A stretch of 64,000 nucleotides of DNA from CAZEER01 sp964586315 (GCA_964586315.1 CAZPHE010000003.1:29287-93286); one strand, 5' to 3'; shown: positions 44,401 to 54,108, counted from the stretch's first letter. Translations and numbers: made by a program. The notes: generated from the sequence alone by a model not told the origin.

Positions 44401-44865
44401 TTATTCTCTTACTCTTGCTACAAGATTTGCTGAAAATTTTGATTCGGCAACCAAAAATTTATCAACAAAACAACGCCCATGGAATTTGCAAAGATTAAGC
44501 TTTTGTTTAACTAAATTTACCTTTACTAAAAGTTGGTCTCCTGGAATTATCGGTCTTCTAAATTTTGCACTTTCTACAGTAGAAAAAAACATGTTCATCG
44601 TTAATGGATCCTCTACCTGGCTTAACATTAAAAAGGATCCCGCCTGTGCCATAATTTCTAAAGATAGAACACCGGGCATTACAGGCTGATTTGGAAAATG
44701 GCCTTGAAAATATGGCTCGTTTATTGTCATGTTTTTTAGTGCCAAAAGAGATTTGCCTATTTCTTTAATTTCAATTTTATCAATAAGAATAAAAGGATAT
44801 CTATGAGGTAAAATTTTTATTATATCATTGATATCAAAATTTATTTGATTAGAAAATTTATTCAT
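44401..44865 (-). CDS. fabZ: 3-Hydroxyacyl-ACP dehydratase FabZ
   Basis: A 154-residue hotdog-fold dehydratase. LPHRYPFILIDKI has the conserved helix, and GHFPNQPVMPGVLSLEIMAQ has the catalytic His and Glu. It dehydrates 3-hydroxyacyl-ACP in fatty acid synthesis and competes with LpxA for the same substrate. It is a separate gene, not fused to lpxC as in most Bacteroidota, with one base between them. The stop codon TAA lies next to the ATT that begins lpxA. Confidence 0.95.
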   Translation of the reverse strand: MNKFSNQINFDINDIIKILPHRYPFILIDKIEIKEIGKSLLALKNMTINEPYFQGHFPNQPVMPGVLSLEIMAQAGSFLMLSQVEDPLTMNMFFSTVESAKFRRPIIPGDQLLVKVNLVKQKLNLCKFHGRCFVDKFLVAESKFSANLVARVRE

Positions 44866-44866
44866 T

Positions 44867-45814
44867 CTAAACCTTTGAATATAGATTAGCTAATTCTTTA
44901 GCATATTGTTTTTTTAATTTTTTCACAAATTCAACATTACTGGCATGACCAGCGCGCGCAGCAGTAACATGACCTTTAATTGGAACTCCAAGCAATGCTA
45001 AATCACCTATTAAATCTAAAGTTTTATGCCTAACTGGTTCATTTTTGAATCTTAAGACTTTACCATTTAATATGCCATTTGCTCCCTGAATAATGTTGTG
45101 TTCTAAACCGAAAAGATCTTTTAGTCTTTTCATTTCAATTGAATCAATTTCTTTATCTATTATAACAACAGCATTTTCAAGACCTCCTCCTTTTATTAAC
45201 CCTTGTTCTTTTAACATCTCGACTTCACTTAAAAAACAAAAAGTTCTTGCTGGTGCAACTTCAAAAGAAAAATCTTCTTCCATATTATAGATCGCCTCAT
45301 ATTGAGTTCCAAGAGCAGGTAAAGGGTATTCAACCATAAAAGTAATTCTAAACCTATCTGATGGAATAACATGAATATCTATATCTCTATAAGAGTTTGT
45401 ATAATTGACGGCCCGAGTAATTTCTAACACTTTTCTTTCTTTATTTTGAATTTGAATACCAGCTTTTATTAGACATTCCACAAAATCTTTAGCGCTGCCA
45501 TCCATAACTGGCGGCTCTTTACCATTTAATTCAATTAATATATTATCTAAACGAAGACCACTAACAGCGGCAAGCGCATGCTCTACAGTATGTATTCTTA
45601 CATCATTTTCTTCAATAGTAGTTCCCCTTGAAATATCAACTACATGATCTATATCTGCTTTGATTTCCATACATTCGAGGATATCAGATCGAATAAAACG
45701 TATCCCAAAATCCTCAGGAGCGGGATGGAATGTAATGGTTGTTTCAACGCCAGTATGTAACCCCACACCTTGACATGATTGCGATGTTTTTATTGTTCTT
45801 TGGTTTCTTTCCAT
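44867..45814 (-). CDS. lpxC: UDP-3-O-acyl-N-acetylglucosamine deacetylase LpxC
   Basis: A 315-residue zinc deacetylase, the committed step of lipid A synthesis. GVGLHTGVETTITFHPAP at the N terminus, HTVEHALAAVSGL (zinc ligand), a conserved HKTLDLIGDLAL (two further ligands, His and Asp) and GHVTAARAGHASNV (catalytic His) are all present. The length equals the unfused form. It lies between lpxD and fabZ in the operon. Confidence 0.96.
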   Translation of the reverse strand: MERNQRTIKTSQSCQGVGLHTGVETTITFHPAPEDFGIRFIRSDILECMEIKADIDHVVDISRGTTIEENDVRIHTVEHALAAVSGLRLDNILIELNGKEPPVMDGSAKDFVECLIKAGIQIQNKERKVLEITRAVNYTNSYRDIDIHVIPSDRFRITFMVEYPLPALGTQYEAIYNMEEDFSFEVAPARTFCFLSEVEMLKEQGLIKGGGLENAVVIIDKEIDSIEMKRLKDLFGLEHNIIQGANGILNGKVLRFKNEPVRHKTLDLIGDLALLGVPIKGHVTAARAGHASNVEFVKKLKKQYAKELANLYSKV

Positions 45815-45822
45815 ACAAAAAT

Positions 45823-46836
45823 TTACTTACCTGTTTTTGATTTAATCAAATGATCAAGATCTTTACGAATTTTTTCAATTTTATTTACTAATGCTTGTCT
45901 ACGGTTATAAACCTTTATCTCTCTTGCAGGGAACCCTGCATAGACCTTACCACCTTCTAATGATTTTGTAATCCCAGATTTTGAGGCAACAACAGAATTG
46001 TTTCCAATTTTTAAATGAGGTGCGATTCCAACTTGTCCAGCAAAAGTACAAAAATCTCCAACTTCAGAGCTACCAGCGATGGCAAATCCTGCTGTTAATA
46101 AACATCCTTTACCAATTTTAACATTATGTGCAATATGAACTAAGTTATCTATTTTAGTCATATCACCTATTTTCGTTTTTCCTATTGTACCACGATCTAT
46201 GGCACAATTAGAACCAATCTCAACATCATCACCAATAATCACCTCTCCAACTTGTGGAATTTTTTTATGCATGTTATTAACTGTTACATACCCATATCCA
46301 TCAGATCCAATTGAGGTCCCACTATGGATAATAACATTATTACCAATAACAACTTTATCATAAATAGAGATATTAGAATGTAATCTGCATTTTGTACCTA
46401 ATAACGTATGGTTTCCTATAACGGTATTTATTCCAATTTCTGAATGATCTCCTATTTTGACATTGTTCCCTATAACTGCACCTGCTCCAATACTAACATT
46501 TTTACCAATTATTGCACTATTAGCAATCTTTGCTGAAGAGTCAATTAATGCCTCAGATTTTTCTTGAAAAAAAAACAATTCTAAAGTTTTTGCCATCGCA
46601 AATTGAGGATTAGAAACTACAATACCATTTTTACCATTAAGTAGTGATGCATCATCCACAAATACCGCATCAGCTTTTGTGTCTGACAAATATTTATTAT
46701 AAGCAGGATTACTTAAAAACGTAATCGTTCCAGAACACCCATTTTGAATCTCTGAAACACCTTTAATTATGCATTTTTGATCACCAATAACCTTACCATT
46801 AACATTAGAGGCAAGCTCACTAAGTGTGAGTTTCAA
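45823..46836 (-). CDS. lpxD: UDP-3-O-acylglucosamine N-acyltransferase LpxD
   Basis: A 337-residue acyltransferase. An N-terminal uridine-binding domain (GVSEIQNGCSGTITFLSNPAY) is followed by a long left-handed beta-helix of hexapeptide repeats (IGKNVSIGAGAVIGNNVKIG) and the catalytic HIAHNV motif. A C-terminal helix (VNKIEKIRKDLDHL) ends it. It adds the amide-linked acyl chain in lipid A synthesis. It starts one base after the skp stop. Confidence 0.96.
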   Translation of the reverse strand: MKLTLSELASNVNGKVIGDQKCIIKGVSEIQNGCSGTITFLSNPAYNKYLSDTKADAVFVDDASLLNGKNGIVVSNPQFAMAKTLELFFFQEKSEALIDSSAKIANSAIIGKNVSIGAGAVIGNNVKIGDHSEIGINTVIGNHTLLGTKCRLHSNISIYDKVVIGNNVIIHSGTSIGSDGYGYVTVNNMHKKIPQVGEVIIGDDVEIGSNCAIDRGTIGKTKIGDMTKIDNLVHIAHNVKIGKGCLLTAGFAIAGSSEVGDFCTFAGQVGIAPHLKIGNNSVVASKSGITKSLEGGKVYAGFPAREIKVYNRRQALVNKIEKIRKDLDHLIKSKTGK

Positions 46837-46837
46837 T

Positions 46838-47398
46838 TTAATTTTCAGATTTTAAATTGCGTAATTCATGTAAAACATCATCCGTCATATCATATTTTGG
46901 CTTGAAATAAAGTAAGCCTACAGAAGCATCAATTATATAATCAAAACCGCCATCAATTGCTACTTTATCCACTGCCTTTTTAACTTTACCAAGAATCTCA
47001 TATTCCATCTGAGCTTGCTTACGCATTAATTCTCCCTGCGGACCTATTTTTTCAGCTTGATAAGTTTGTATTGAACGTTCCATTTGCTCTAATTCTTGTT
47101 TAATACTTGCACCTTTATCTAAAGCCATCAGACGTTTTACTTCATAGTCTTGTTTTAAACTATCCATTTTTAATACCATCTTATCAAATTCTACTTGAAC
47201 TTTTCGGTATTCTAACTGTAACTGGGATTCAGCCTCTTTAAACTCCTCAAATTCTGTTCTAATTCTTTCAGAAAGAATATAACCTATTTTTAATTGAGCT
47301 GATAGAGATGTTATCATACCCATAAAAATGACAGAGAATATTCGGCTCTTATAAGATTTTTTCAAAACATACTCCTTGTATTTAAAATTGTTGACCAA
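46838..47398 (-). CDS. OmpH/Skp-family periplasmic chaperone
   Basis: A 186-residue protein with a signal peptide (SVIFMGMITSLSAQ) and a long coiled coil (about residues 40-135, rich in Glu, Gln and Lys), followed by the C-terminal beta region (VDKVAIDGGFDYIID and PKYDMTDDVLHEL) that forms the trimer body. Skp/OmpH holds unfolded outer-membrane proteins on their way to BamA. It overlaps bamA by 17 bases, and bamA is directly upstream, a classical neighbour pair. Confidence 0.9.
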   Translation of the reverse strand: MVNNFKYKEYVLKKSYKSRIFSVIFMGMITSLSAQLKIGYILSERIRTEFEEFKEAESQLQLEYRKVQVEFDKMVLKMDSLKQDYEVKRLMALDKGASIKQELEQMERSIQTYQAEKIGPQGELMRKQAQMEYEILGKVKKAVDKVAIDGGFDYIIDASVGLLYFKPKYDMTDDVLHELRNLKSEN

Positions 47399-49811
47399 AT
47401 GTTAGACTTGTTTTCCATCCTGGTTCTAGATCGCCATATTGATTTAATCTATCAAAACCATAACCAATATCAAAACCCAACATTCCAATCATTGGCATAA
47501 AAAAACGAATCCCTGCACCTACTGACCTTTTTAGGTCTAATGGACCACTTCTTGGCAAACTTAATCTCTCCATTAAATCAATAGAGGACCAAACATTACC
47601 CATTTCTGCAAACACGACTCCATAAACTACAGGGTTTTCCGCAAATGGCACTCGAAATTCTGTCCCAAATTTAACCATAGCATTTCCTCCTATAGGATTC
47701 CCACTTACAGTGAGCGGTCCTACTCGATTATCATCATAACCTCTTAAAGCATTGCCATATGGAATACCATTCCCACCCATAATAAAACGGTCATTAAAGG
47801 GAATATAAGATATTTCATTATTATTTGATGGTAGTATCTTTATAATACCAATTTTCATTGAATTCATTAAAACAAATTTCCAGAATGTAGGGGTGAACCA
47901 TTCCAAGTTTAAAGTATGTTTATGAAAATTCTCCTGCCCTCCTAAGACCCAACCTGATAAAGATGAATTCAATGAAAAATGAGAACCTACAGTAGGAAAT
48001 TCAGGATGATCTCTACTGTCCCGACGTAAAGATTGAGTAATGCTGATACCATCTGATTGTGTGCGACCACCTGCATAACGATCTATATCACTTTGACTAC
48101 CCTGATATTTTCTTCTATTAATCTGGAATTGCCATGTCCCTCTAAAATAATCATCTGGCCATTTAAAAATGCGCCCTAGCATTATACTTGCACCAGCGAT
48201 TGTCGTTTCAAGTGGTGAATAATACATTGTTGAACCTCCTAACATTTTATAGTATAGAGATCCACCCACAAGATTTTTTGTATCATTAACCATCGGGTCT
48301 GTAAAACTAATACTTGCTGATCGACTTTTTGGCCTATTGGAATTATAGTTTTGGTAAGCATAGGGATTTTGTCCACTAGAAGTGACTCCAGCATTAAAGC
48401 TAAAACTTAAGTTTTGACCTTTGCCTCGAAAATTTGGTAACGCTAATCCACCTCCTCCTGTTAAACCCAAATATTGGGAATATCCCATATTTGCACTTGC
48501 TTGTCCTGCTGGCTTTTCCTCGACTTGAAACTCTATATCTACTTTATCTTCAGATACTGGCACAATATTTGGCGCTGCATTTGCAAAAAAATTAAGCATC
48601 ATAACTTCTCTATAACTACGGGCAATGCGTTCTTGATTATATATGTCTCCAGGAAAAACTCTTAACTGACGTCGTATAACATTTTCACGTGTTCTTGTAT
48701 TACCCTGTATGGCAATATTATTTATGTATACCTTGTGATTTTCAATAATTACAAAATGTACATCAAGAGAATCATCTCCAATGGGTGTGATCTTTGGTTC
48801 AATTCGACTATAAATATAACCTCGATCAAGATATAACCCCTGCACACGGGAAAAAAGCGCTACGTTAAATTCTTCATCACTGTATTTTTCACCTTTTTGT
48901 AACGCTAGTGCATTCTGTAGTTTTTCTTCAGAAAACAAAGACATTCCTTCCCACGTAAATTTTCTATATTTATACTGCGAACCTTCTTCAATAGAAAGTA
49001 ATATATTCATTTCTTTAAAATTATTTGAATAAACAATCGAATCATTTATAAAATGAAAATCTCTATAGCCTTTATTGCGATAAAAGTTGGATACAAGATT
49101 CATATCTTCTTCAAATTTTTTCTTATCGAATGTTGATCTCCAGAACATATACCAAGGTTGACGTTTTGTTTCTTTCATTTGCCAACGTAAACGAAAATCT
49201 GAAAAAGTTTTATTTCCATTAAAAATTATATTGTTGATTTTTATTTTATTATTTTCTTTAATACGGAAAATTATATCTCTTACTAATTCTTTCCCCTTAC
49301 CTCCAAATAATATTGACTCTTCTTTGGGATTAATTAACTCAAAATCTAAATCAACATTAAGATAGCCTTTTTCAGCATATACTTTTCGGATGACTTTTGA
49401 TATTTCGTTTAATGTATTCGGCTTTATTCTTTGTCCGCTAGTAACAGAAATTTCATCATTCAATTTCCTATCTTTAACCTTCTTATTTCCTTCATAGATA
49501 ATATCGCCTAAAATAAAGTTTTCTTTTACATTAATTGTTAAAAAAAGCCCATCTTGTGTTTCTTCATTATACTCTAATTGTATATCTTGAAATAAGCCCA
49601 ATTGCCACAACCTTTTTATTGCTCTAGGGAAATCTGCAGATGTTACAGTTTGCCCTGACCGCAAACCGGCAGTGAATATAATGGTGTTTTCTGATGTTGC
49701 AATATTGCCTGTGACATTTGTTTTTGCAATTTTAATTTGTTCATTATTACCCTGCGCATATAAAAGGAAAGAAAAACATAGTATTGTTTTAATATATTTC
49801 ATTTTGATCAT
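47382..49811 (-). CDS. bamA: Outer-membrane protein assembly factor BamA
   Basis: An 809-residue protein with a signal peptide, about five POTRA domains (residues 25-430; the repeated VxGNKxxxxxxL pattern, for example INNIIFNGNKTFSDFRL and INNIAIQGNTRTRENVI) and a C-terminal barrel ending FGQQF. RGYDDNRVGP near the end is a version of the conserved loop-6 VRGF/Y-type motif. BamA inserts barrels into the outer membrane. It is followed by skp, lpxD and other lipid A genes and preceded by uppS with a four-base overlap. Confidence 0.96.
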   Translation of the reverse strand: MIKMKYIKTILCFSFLLYAQGNNEQIKIAKTNVTGNIATSENTIIFTAGLRSGQTVTSADFPRAIKRLWQLGLFQDIQLEYNEETQDGLFLTINVKENFILGDIIYEGNKKVKDRKLNDEISVTSGQRIKPNTLNEISKVIRKVYAEKGYLNVDLDFELINPKEESILFGGKGKELVRDIIFRIKENNKIKINNIIFNGNKTFSDFRLRWQMKETKRQPWYMFWRSTFDKKKFEEDMNLVSNFYRNKGYRDFHFINDSIVYSNNFKEMNILLSIEEGSQYKYRKFTWEGMSLFSEEKLQNALALQKGEKYSDEEFNVALFSRVQGLYLDRGYIYSRIEPKITPIGDDSLDVHFVIIENHKVYINNIAIQGNTRTRENVIRRQLRVFPGDIYNQERIARSYREVMMLNFFANAAPNIVPVSEDKVDIEFQVEEKPAGQASANMGYSQYLGLTGGGGLALPNFRGKGQNLSFSFNAGVTSSGQNPYAYQNYNSNRPKSRSASISFTDPMVNDTKNLVGGSLYYKMLGGSTMYYSPLETTIAGASIMLGRIFKWPDDYFRGTWQFQINRRKYQGSQSDIDRYAGGRTQSDGISITQSLRRDSRDHPEFPTVGSHFSLNSSLSGWVLGGQENFHKHTLNLEWFTPTFWKFVLMNSMKIGIIKILPSNNNEISYIPFNDRFIMGGNGIPYGNALRGYDDNRVGPLTVSGNPIGGNAMVKFGTEFRVPFAENPVVYGVVFAEMGNVWSSIDLMERLSLPRSGPLDLKRSVGAGIRFFMPMIGMLGFDIGYGFDRLNQYGDLEPGWKTSLTFGQQF

Positions 49812-50554
49812 TTTATTTGTTCACTGACTTTACCAAAACGACGCTCTCTTAATTGGTAATCATAAATTGCATCAATTAATTGATTTTCTCGAAAATCGGG
49901 CCAAAACTTATCAGTCATAAAAATTTCAGTGTAAGCACTTTGCCATAACAGAAAATTACTTAGTCGGCATTCCCCACTTGTTCTAATTAGTAAGTCTGGA
50001 TCAGGCATATCTTTTGTGTATAACTCTTGTGAAAATTTATGTTCATCAATTTGTTTCAAAGATAGACTGCCATTTTCAACTTTTCGTATCAATGATTTTG
50101 TTGCATCAATGATTTCTTGACGACTACCATAATTCAATGCTAAGCATAAATTTAAGCCCCCATTATTTCTTGTTAATTCAACACCATTGTAAAGACCATT
50201 TTTTGTTGCTTCAGGCAACATATTTAATTCTCCGATAATTTTAAAACAAACTTTATTTTTATGGAGTTCTTTTATTTCTATATCAATAGTTTTTAATAAT
50301 AGCTTCATAAGAGCATTGACTTCCGATTTGGGTCTTCTCCAGTTTTCAGTTGAGAATGTATAAAGAGTCAGATACTTGACACCAAGTTCTCCGCAAATTC
50401 TAGTGATCACTCTTACAGAGTTAATTCCCTCCCTATGCCCTGCTATGCGCGGCAAAGATCTACTTCGAGCCCAACGTCCATTCCCATCCATAATAATTGC
50501 GATATGATTTGGGATATGACCATTAATGATTTTATCTCTATTTGTTTGTTTCAT
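49808..50554 (-). CDS. uppS: Undecaprenyl diphosphate synthase
   Basis: A 248-residue cis-prenyltransferase. IIMDGNGRWARSR with the metal Asp, GHREGINSV, TLYTFSTENWRRP and DLLIRTSGECRLSNFLLWQ with the RxSxExRLS region are the five conserved regions. It makes the C55 lipid carrier for peptidoglycan and O-antigen. It is the first gene of the ten-gene envelope operon. A weak hairpin (CGAAGTTACTTCG at 50579-50591) lies upstream, within the space after mrp. Confidence 0.96.
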   Translation of the reverse strand: MKQTNRDKIINGHIPNHIAIIMDGNGRWARSRSLPRIAGHREGINSVRVITRICGELGVKYLTLYTFSTENWRRPKSEVNALMKLLLKTIDIEIKELHKNKVCFKIIGELNMLPEATKNGLYNGVELTRNNGGLNLCLALNYGSRQEIIDATKSLIRKVENGSLSLKQIDEHKFSQELYTKDMPDPDLLIRTSGECRLSNFLLWQSAYTEIFMTDKFWPDFRENQLIDAIYDYQLRERRFGKVSEQIK

Positions 50555-50674
50555 ATTTGTGTATGGAGAAAAAACGGGCGAAGTTACTTCGGGACTTAAA
50601 TTGATACAACCGAGTTAAAATCGTTCATTTAATAATTATATAATAATTAATGAAGGGCATAGCAAAAAGTTCTC

Positions 50675-51778
50675 TTATTTATCAATTATATCTAAAAGCT
50701 GATTAGAAATGTTCAAAAATATTTCACCAATATGATCACTATTATCATTTATTATAAAAGGTTTACCTAAATCTGTTGACAACATAATTTTTTCAGATAT
50801 CGGTATTTTACCTAAAAGTGGCACACCTAATCTTTCACTTTCTTTTTTTCCTCCATCTTTTTTAAATAAATCAAGTTTAACCCTAAAAGAGCCATCCTCT
50901 TTTATATCAATTCTTTTTTTATCAATTGTTAGATTTGATTCAGGTGTATTTACAAAGCCCTCTAAAATTAGACCCGACATGTTTTCTACAACACCTAAAA
51001 CCGGAGTATTAACTTTTCTAAACATGTCCGCTCCTTTACGAACATCAGCAAGAGCTATATCTTGTGGAGTCGTAACAATAATCGCTCCTGTCATTTTAAG
51101 TTTTTGGGTTAGGGTTAATTGGATATCTCCTGTACCTGGTGGCAAATCTAAAACCATTAAATCCAATTCTCCCCATTCAACATCCCTAAAAAATTGTTCA
51201 GTCATTCTAGAAACTAATGGACCCCGCCAAATTACTGGCGTATCATTGCCACTAATAAAACCGAAGCTCATTACTTTCACACCAAATTTTTCCAAGGGAA
51301 TCAATTTTTTGTCTTGTGTCATTTTTGGTTGTTCATGCAAATCAAAAACAATTGGTAATGATGGGCCATAAATATCAAGATCTAAAAGTCCGACTTTTTT
51401 ACCATGTTTAGTTAAAGCACAAGCAAGATTTGCTGCTATTGTTGATTTTCCAACGCCTCCTTTACCACTAGCTATTGCTACAATATTTTTTACATTATTT
51501 AAAATAGAGGGTGTATCACCTAAAGGAGCAGTTGCTTGTTTATGCGAATCTGTAGATAGTTCTATAATTACATTTTTAAAATATTGATTTAACACATTTT
51601 TAATATTGTCACATACTAACTTCTTTTTATCTTCATTTTGAGATGTGATATTTAAGTTCACCAAGATTTGATCATTGGTGATCTGGATATCTTTCACCAT
51701 ACCAAATGAAACAATATCCCTAGAAAACCCAGGATAATGGATTTTTTTAAATAATTGTAAAACTTGTTCTTTATTCAT
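50675..51778 (-). CDS. Mrp/ApbC-type P-loop ATPase lacking the CxxC motif
   Basis: A 367-residue protein. An N-terminal MIP18-like domain precedes the NTPase core with IASGKGGVGKST (P-loop), LLDLDIYGPSLP, WRGPLVSRMTEQF and DLPPGTGDIQLTL. These identify the Mrp/NBP35 group that carries Fe-S clusters. In most members VVENMSxF is followed by CPxC, which holds the bridging cluster; here VVENMSGL is followed by an insertion of about 35 residues (containing FVNTPESNL) with no cysteine. Some relatives also lack the pair. The gene follows the ferredoxin gene, which is ended by its own terminator. Confidence 0.88.
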   Translation of the reverse strand: MNKEQVLQLFKKIHYPGFSRDIVSFGMVKDIQITNDQILVNLNITSQNEDKKKLVCDNIKNVLNQYFKNVIIELSTDSHKQATAPLGDTPSILNNVKNIVAIASGKGGVGKSTIAANLACALTKHGKKVGLLDLDIYGPSLPIVFDLHEQPKMTQDKKLIPLEKFGVKVMSFGFISGNDTPVIWRGPLVSRMTEQFFRDVEWGELDLMVLDLPPGTGDIQLTLTQKLKMTGAIIVTTPQDIALADVRKGADMFRKVNTPVLGVVENMSGLILEGFVNTPESNLTIDKKRIDIKEDGSFRVKLDLFKKDGGKKESERLGVPLLGKIPISEKIMLSTDLGKPFIINDNSDHIGEIFLNISNQLLDIIDK

Positions 51779-51792
51779 ACTCTAGTATAAAA

Positions 51793-51818
51793 AAACGGCT
51801 GTCATGAGACAGCCGTTT
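51793..51818 (-). terminator. Intrinsic terminator after the ferredoxin gene
   Basis: AAACGGCTGTC (51793-51803) and GACAGCCGTTT (51808-51818) with an ATGA loop. On the minus strand it is followed by a T-run, which places it at the end of the ferredoxin transcript, 25 bases past that stop and just before mrp. Confidence 0.92.
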
Positions 51819-51842
51819 CATTTCTTTCACTGATATAGTAGT

Positions 51843-52148
51843 TTAACCTGAATATTCACGACCAAACCACTCATAATTTATTTTAATATATTTATTCCAC
51901 TCATCGGGCACTTCACTTTCATCAAAAATTGCCTCTACAGGGCATTCCGGTTCACAAGCTCCACAATCAATACACTCTTCAGGATCAATATAAAGCGAAT
52001 CATTTTCTTCAGGGACAAAGTCCTCTGCCTTAGCTTCTGCTCCTGCGCCAGTTTTGTCATGAGGACCATGAATACAATCTACTGGACAAACTTCCACACA
52101 AGCTGTATCGCAGGTACCAACACATGGCTCACAAATTATATAAGTCAT
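51843..52148 (-). CDS. Ferredoxin with two cluster-binding motifs
   Basis: A 101-residue ferredoxin. The first cluster region has cysteines 6, 9, 13, 17, 21 and 25 (CEPCVGTCDTACVEVCPVDC) and the second CIDCGACEPECP. The N-terminal pattern MTYIICEPC and DxACVEVCPVDCI match the 7Fe/8Fe bacterial type. Between them is a longer than usual, acidic segment (about 25 residues, with DKTGAGAEAKAEDF). It transfers electrons for an unknown partner. It stands alone and ends at a terminator. Confidence 0.93.
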   Translation of the reverse strand: MTYIICEPCVGTCDTACVEVCPVDCIHGPHDKTGAGAEAKAEDFVPEENDSLYIDPEECIDCGACEPECPVEAIFDESEVPDEWNKYIKINYEWFGREYSG

Positions 52149-52293
52149 TTTTGCACTCCTTTAAGAAAACTTCTTTTTTTTTGCTATGATAAGCCCTTCA
52201 ATTTAAAAGGAAAAATAAGTGTGGAGAAAAGGTTTTGGGAATAATTTTATTCTTTAGATTTTAGTTATGATAAATACTGGGAAAAAAAATTTT

Positions 52294-52308
52294 GAGTTAG
52301 CTTAACTC
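52294..52308. promoter_or_regulatory. Inverted repeat upstream of the FGGY kinase
   Basis: GAGTTA and TAACTC flank GCT, 30 bases before the kinase ATG. Two GTTATA copies (52320-52325 and 52331-52336) lie between it and the start. Likely a regulator site, but no regulator gene is adjacent. Confidence 0.35.
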
Positions 52309-52338
52309 GCTTAAAATATGTTATAGACAGGTTATACA

Positions 52339-53748
52339 ATGTACTATATAGTTATTGATCAAGGTACTTCATCAACAAAGGGATTTTTATTTAATTCAAA
52401 AGGATCAATTCTTCATAAAAACAGAATTAAACATAAATTGTATAAACCTAAACCGTTTCATATAGAAAGTGATGCTATTGAAATAGTGTATGCTATAAAA
52501 CAATTATTCAAAGAAATGATTGATGCATCAGACAAAACACCAATTAGAAAAGCTGGTATTTCAGTCCAAAGATCTACTTTCCTTTTTTGGGAAAAAAAAA
52601 CTAAAAAACCAGTTACTCCTGCAATTAGCTGGCAAGATAGTAGAGCAAAAAATATTATAAAAATCTTTGAAAAATACAGAAACCAACTATGGGATATAAC
52701 AGGCTCTCCCTTAAGTGCGCATTTTGGTGGACCAAAATTTTATTATTTTATTAAAAATAATAAAAAACTAAAACGTCGTATTGAAAATGGGGAAATTTTT
52801 TTTGGATCACTAAGTGCTTTTATAGCTCATGAAATAACAGGTACTGCAACCATCGATCATAGTATTGCATGCAGAACATTATTTTATGATATTACAAAAG
52901 GAGCATGGTCTCAATTTTTATTGAATTTATTCAATGTTCCTTTGAAATGCTTACCAACTCTTGTGCCAATTAAATATAGTTATGGTAATATTTTAAGAAC
53001 TAATATTCCTTTGTCTATTGTTATTGGAGATCAGCAAGCCGCCTTGATTGGGCAAGAAGGATGGGATCCAAAATCAATGGGCGCAAATTTTGGCACATCA
53101 GGTAGTATACAATATAACGTAGGAAGAAAACCATTGAAAATCAAAGGTTTAATTACAAGCGTACTATATTCAGAAGAAAACCATAAAATGTTTATGGTTG
53201 AGGGTACAATTAATGCCTGCAATGCAGTTTTTTATCATTTAGAAGAAAAATTAAATATTCCCCATAAAAAAATGAAATGGGACAAAAGAGTAGCATTAAT
53301 TAATACCAATGGTATATTTATACCTGGTTTTAATGGCTTAGCATCTCCTTACTGGAAAAATGGATTTAAAGATATTTTACTAGATTTAGATTCTGACCCA
53401 AATGATATTATTCGTGCAGCTATGGAATCTATTGGGTTTTTAACTAATGATATTATTGAATGTTTAAAAAGAGAAAAATTAAAAATATCAAAAACTATAA
53501 GTATCTCTGGTGGAGCAGCGCGACCTCCTCTATTACAATTTATATCTAATGTAACAGGTTTTCAACTACGCCATTTTGCTGTAAAAGACCGAACTGCCCT
53601 AGGAGTTTATAGAATGATCAAAAACGATTATAAAAAAAATAATAACCAGATCATTGACAAAATATTTTTACCTGAAAAATCAAAAAACATAAACCAAAAG
53701 AAAGCTAAATGGTCTATGGGGATATTGAAATATAATTTAAATAAATAA
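52339..53748 (+). CDS. FGGY-family carbohydrate kinase
   Basis: A 469-residue kinase of the actin-like ATPase fold. The N terminus DQGTSSTKGFLF (phosphate 1) and later SWQDSRAK, SIVIGDQQAALIGQ, NFGTSGSIQY (phosphate 2) and ISGGAARPPLLQFISNV (adenosine) are typical. The NFGTSG and QDSR elements fit glycerol or xylulose kinase types; the substrate is not resolved. It is slightly shorter than glycerol kinases. It stands alone behind the inverted repeat, and is convergent with the coiled-coil gene one base beyond. Confidence 0.9.
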   Translation: MYYIVIDQGTSSTKGFLFNSKGSILHKNRIKHKLYKPKPFHIESDAIEIVYAIKQLFKEMIDASDKTPIRKAGISVQRSTFLFWEKKTKKPVTPAISWQDSRAKNIIKIFEKYRNQLWDITGSPLSAHFGGPKFYYFIKNNKKLKRRIENGEIFFGSLSAFIAHEITGTATIDHSIACRTLFYDITKGAWSQFLLNLFNVPLKCLPTLVPIKYSYGNILRTNIPLSIVIGDQQAALIGQEGWDPKSMGANFGTSGSIQYNVGRKPLKIKGLITSVLYSEENHKMFMVEGTINACNAVFYHLEEKLNIPHKKMKWDKRVALINTNGIFIPGFNGLASPYWKNGFKDILLDLDSDPNDIIRAAMESIGFLTNDIIECLKREKLKISKTISISGGAARPPLLQFISNVTGFQLRHFAVKDRTALGVYRMIKNDYKKNNNQIIDKIFLPEKSKNINQKKAKWSMGILKYNLNK

Positions 53749-54108
53749 TTATTCTGAAATATATAGTTTTCTATTTTGTAATTCTGTCATACTCTTAACT
53801 TCCTTAATTTCTTTAACAGCGCCTTTAAGTTCGGTATTCAAATTTTTGAGAATTTTATCATTAACTGCCATAGAGTTACTTAATTGTATAAAATCTTTAT
53901 TCGCTACTATCACTTTTTCTTGTGCAGTTTTAGTATCATCAATCAAAACATCGAGTTGTGATTCAATTTGATTGATCTTTATTTCAAGTGTATCGGATTT
54001 TTGATCAGTATTAATGATTCTCTTATTGATCATTAACAACCCCAGCAAAACAAGTAAAATATTAAATGCTATTAAAACAGTAGTGGTTGTTATGTTTTCA
54101 TTTTTCAT
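53749..54108 (-). CDS. Small membrane-anchored coiled-coil protein
   Basis: A 119-residue protein with one N-terminal transmembrane helix (TTVLIAFNILLVLLGLLMI) and a long coiled coil with repeated Ile/Leu/Lys/Glu (IKINQIESQLDVLID, NLNTELKGAVKEIKEVK). I know no function; such proteins can be structural. It is the last gene of the priA to DoxX direction, 75 bases after the DoxX gene. Confidence 0.68.
   Translation of the reverse strand: MKNENITTTTVLIAFNILLVLLGLLMINKRIINTDQKSDTLEIKINQIESQLDVLIDDTKTAQEKVIVANKDFIQLSNSMAVNDKILKNLNTELKGAVKEIKEVKSMTELQNRKLYISE

Noticed and set aside
50579..50591. Terminator between mrp and uppS
   Set aside because: CGAAG-TTA-CTTCG is only five pairs; a T-run on the minus strand follows a few bases later, but support is thin.
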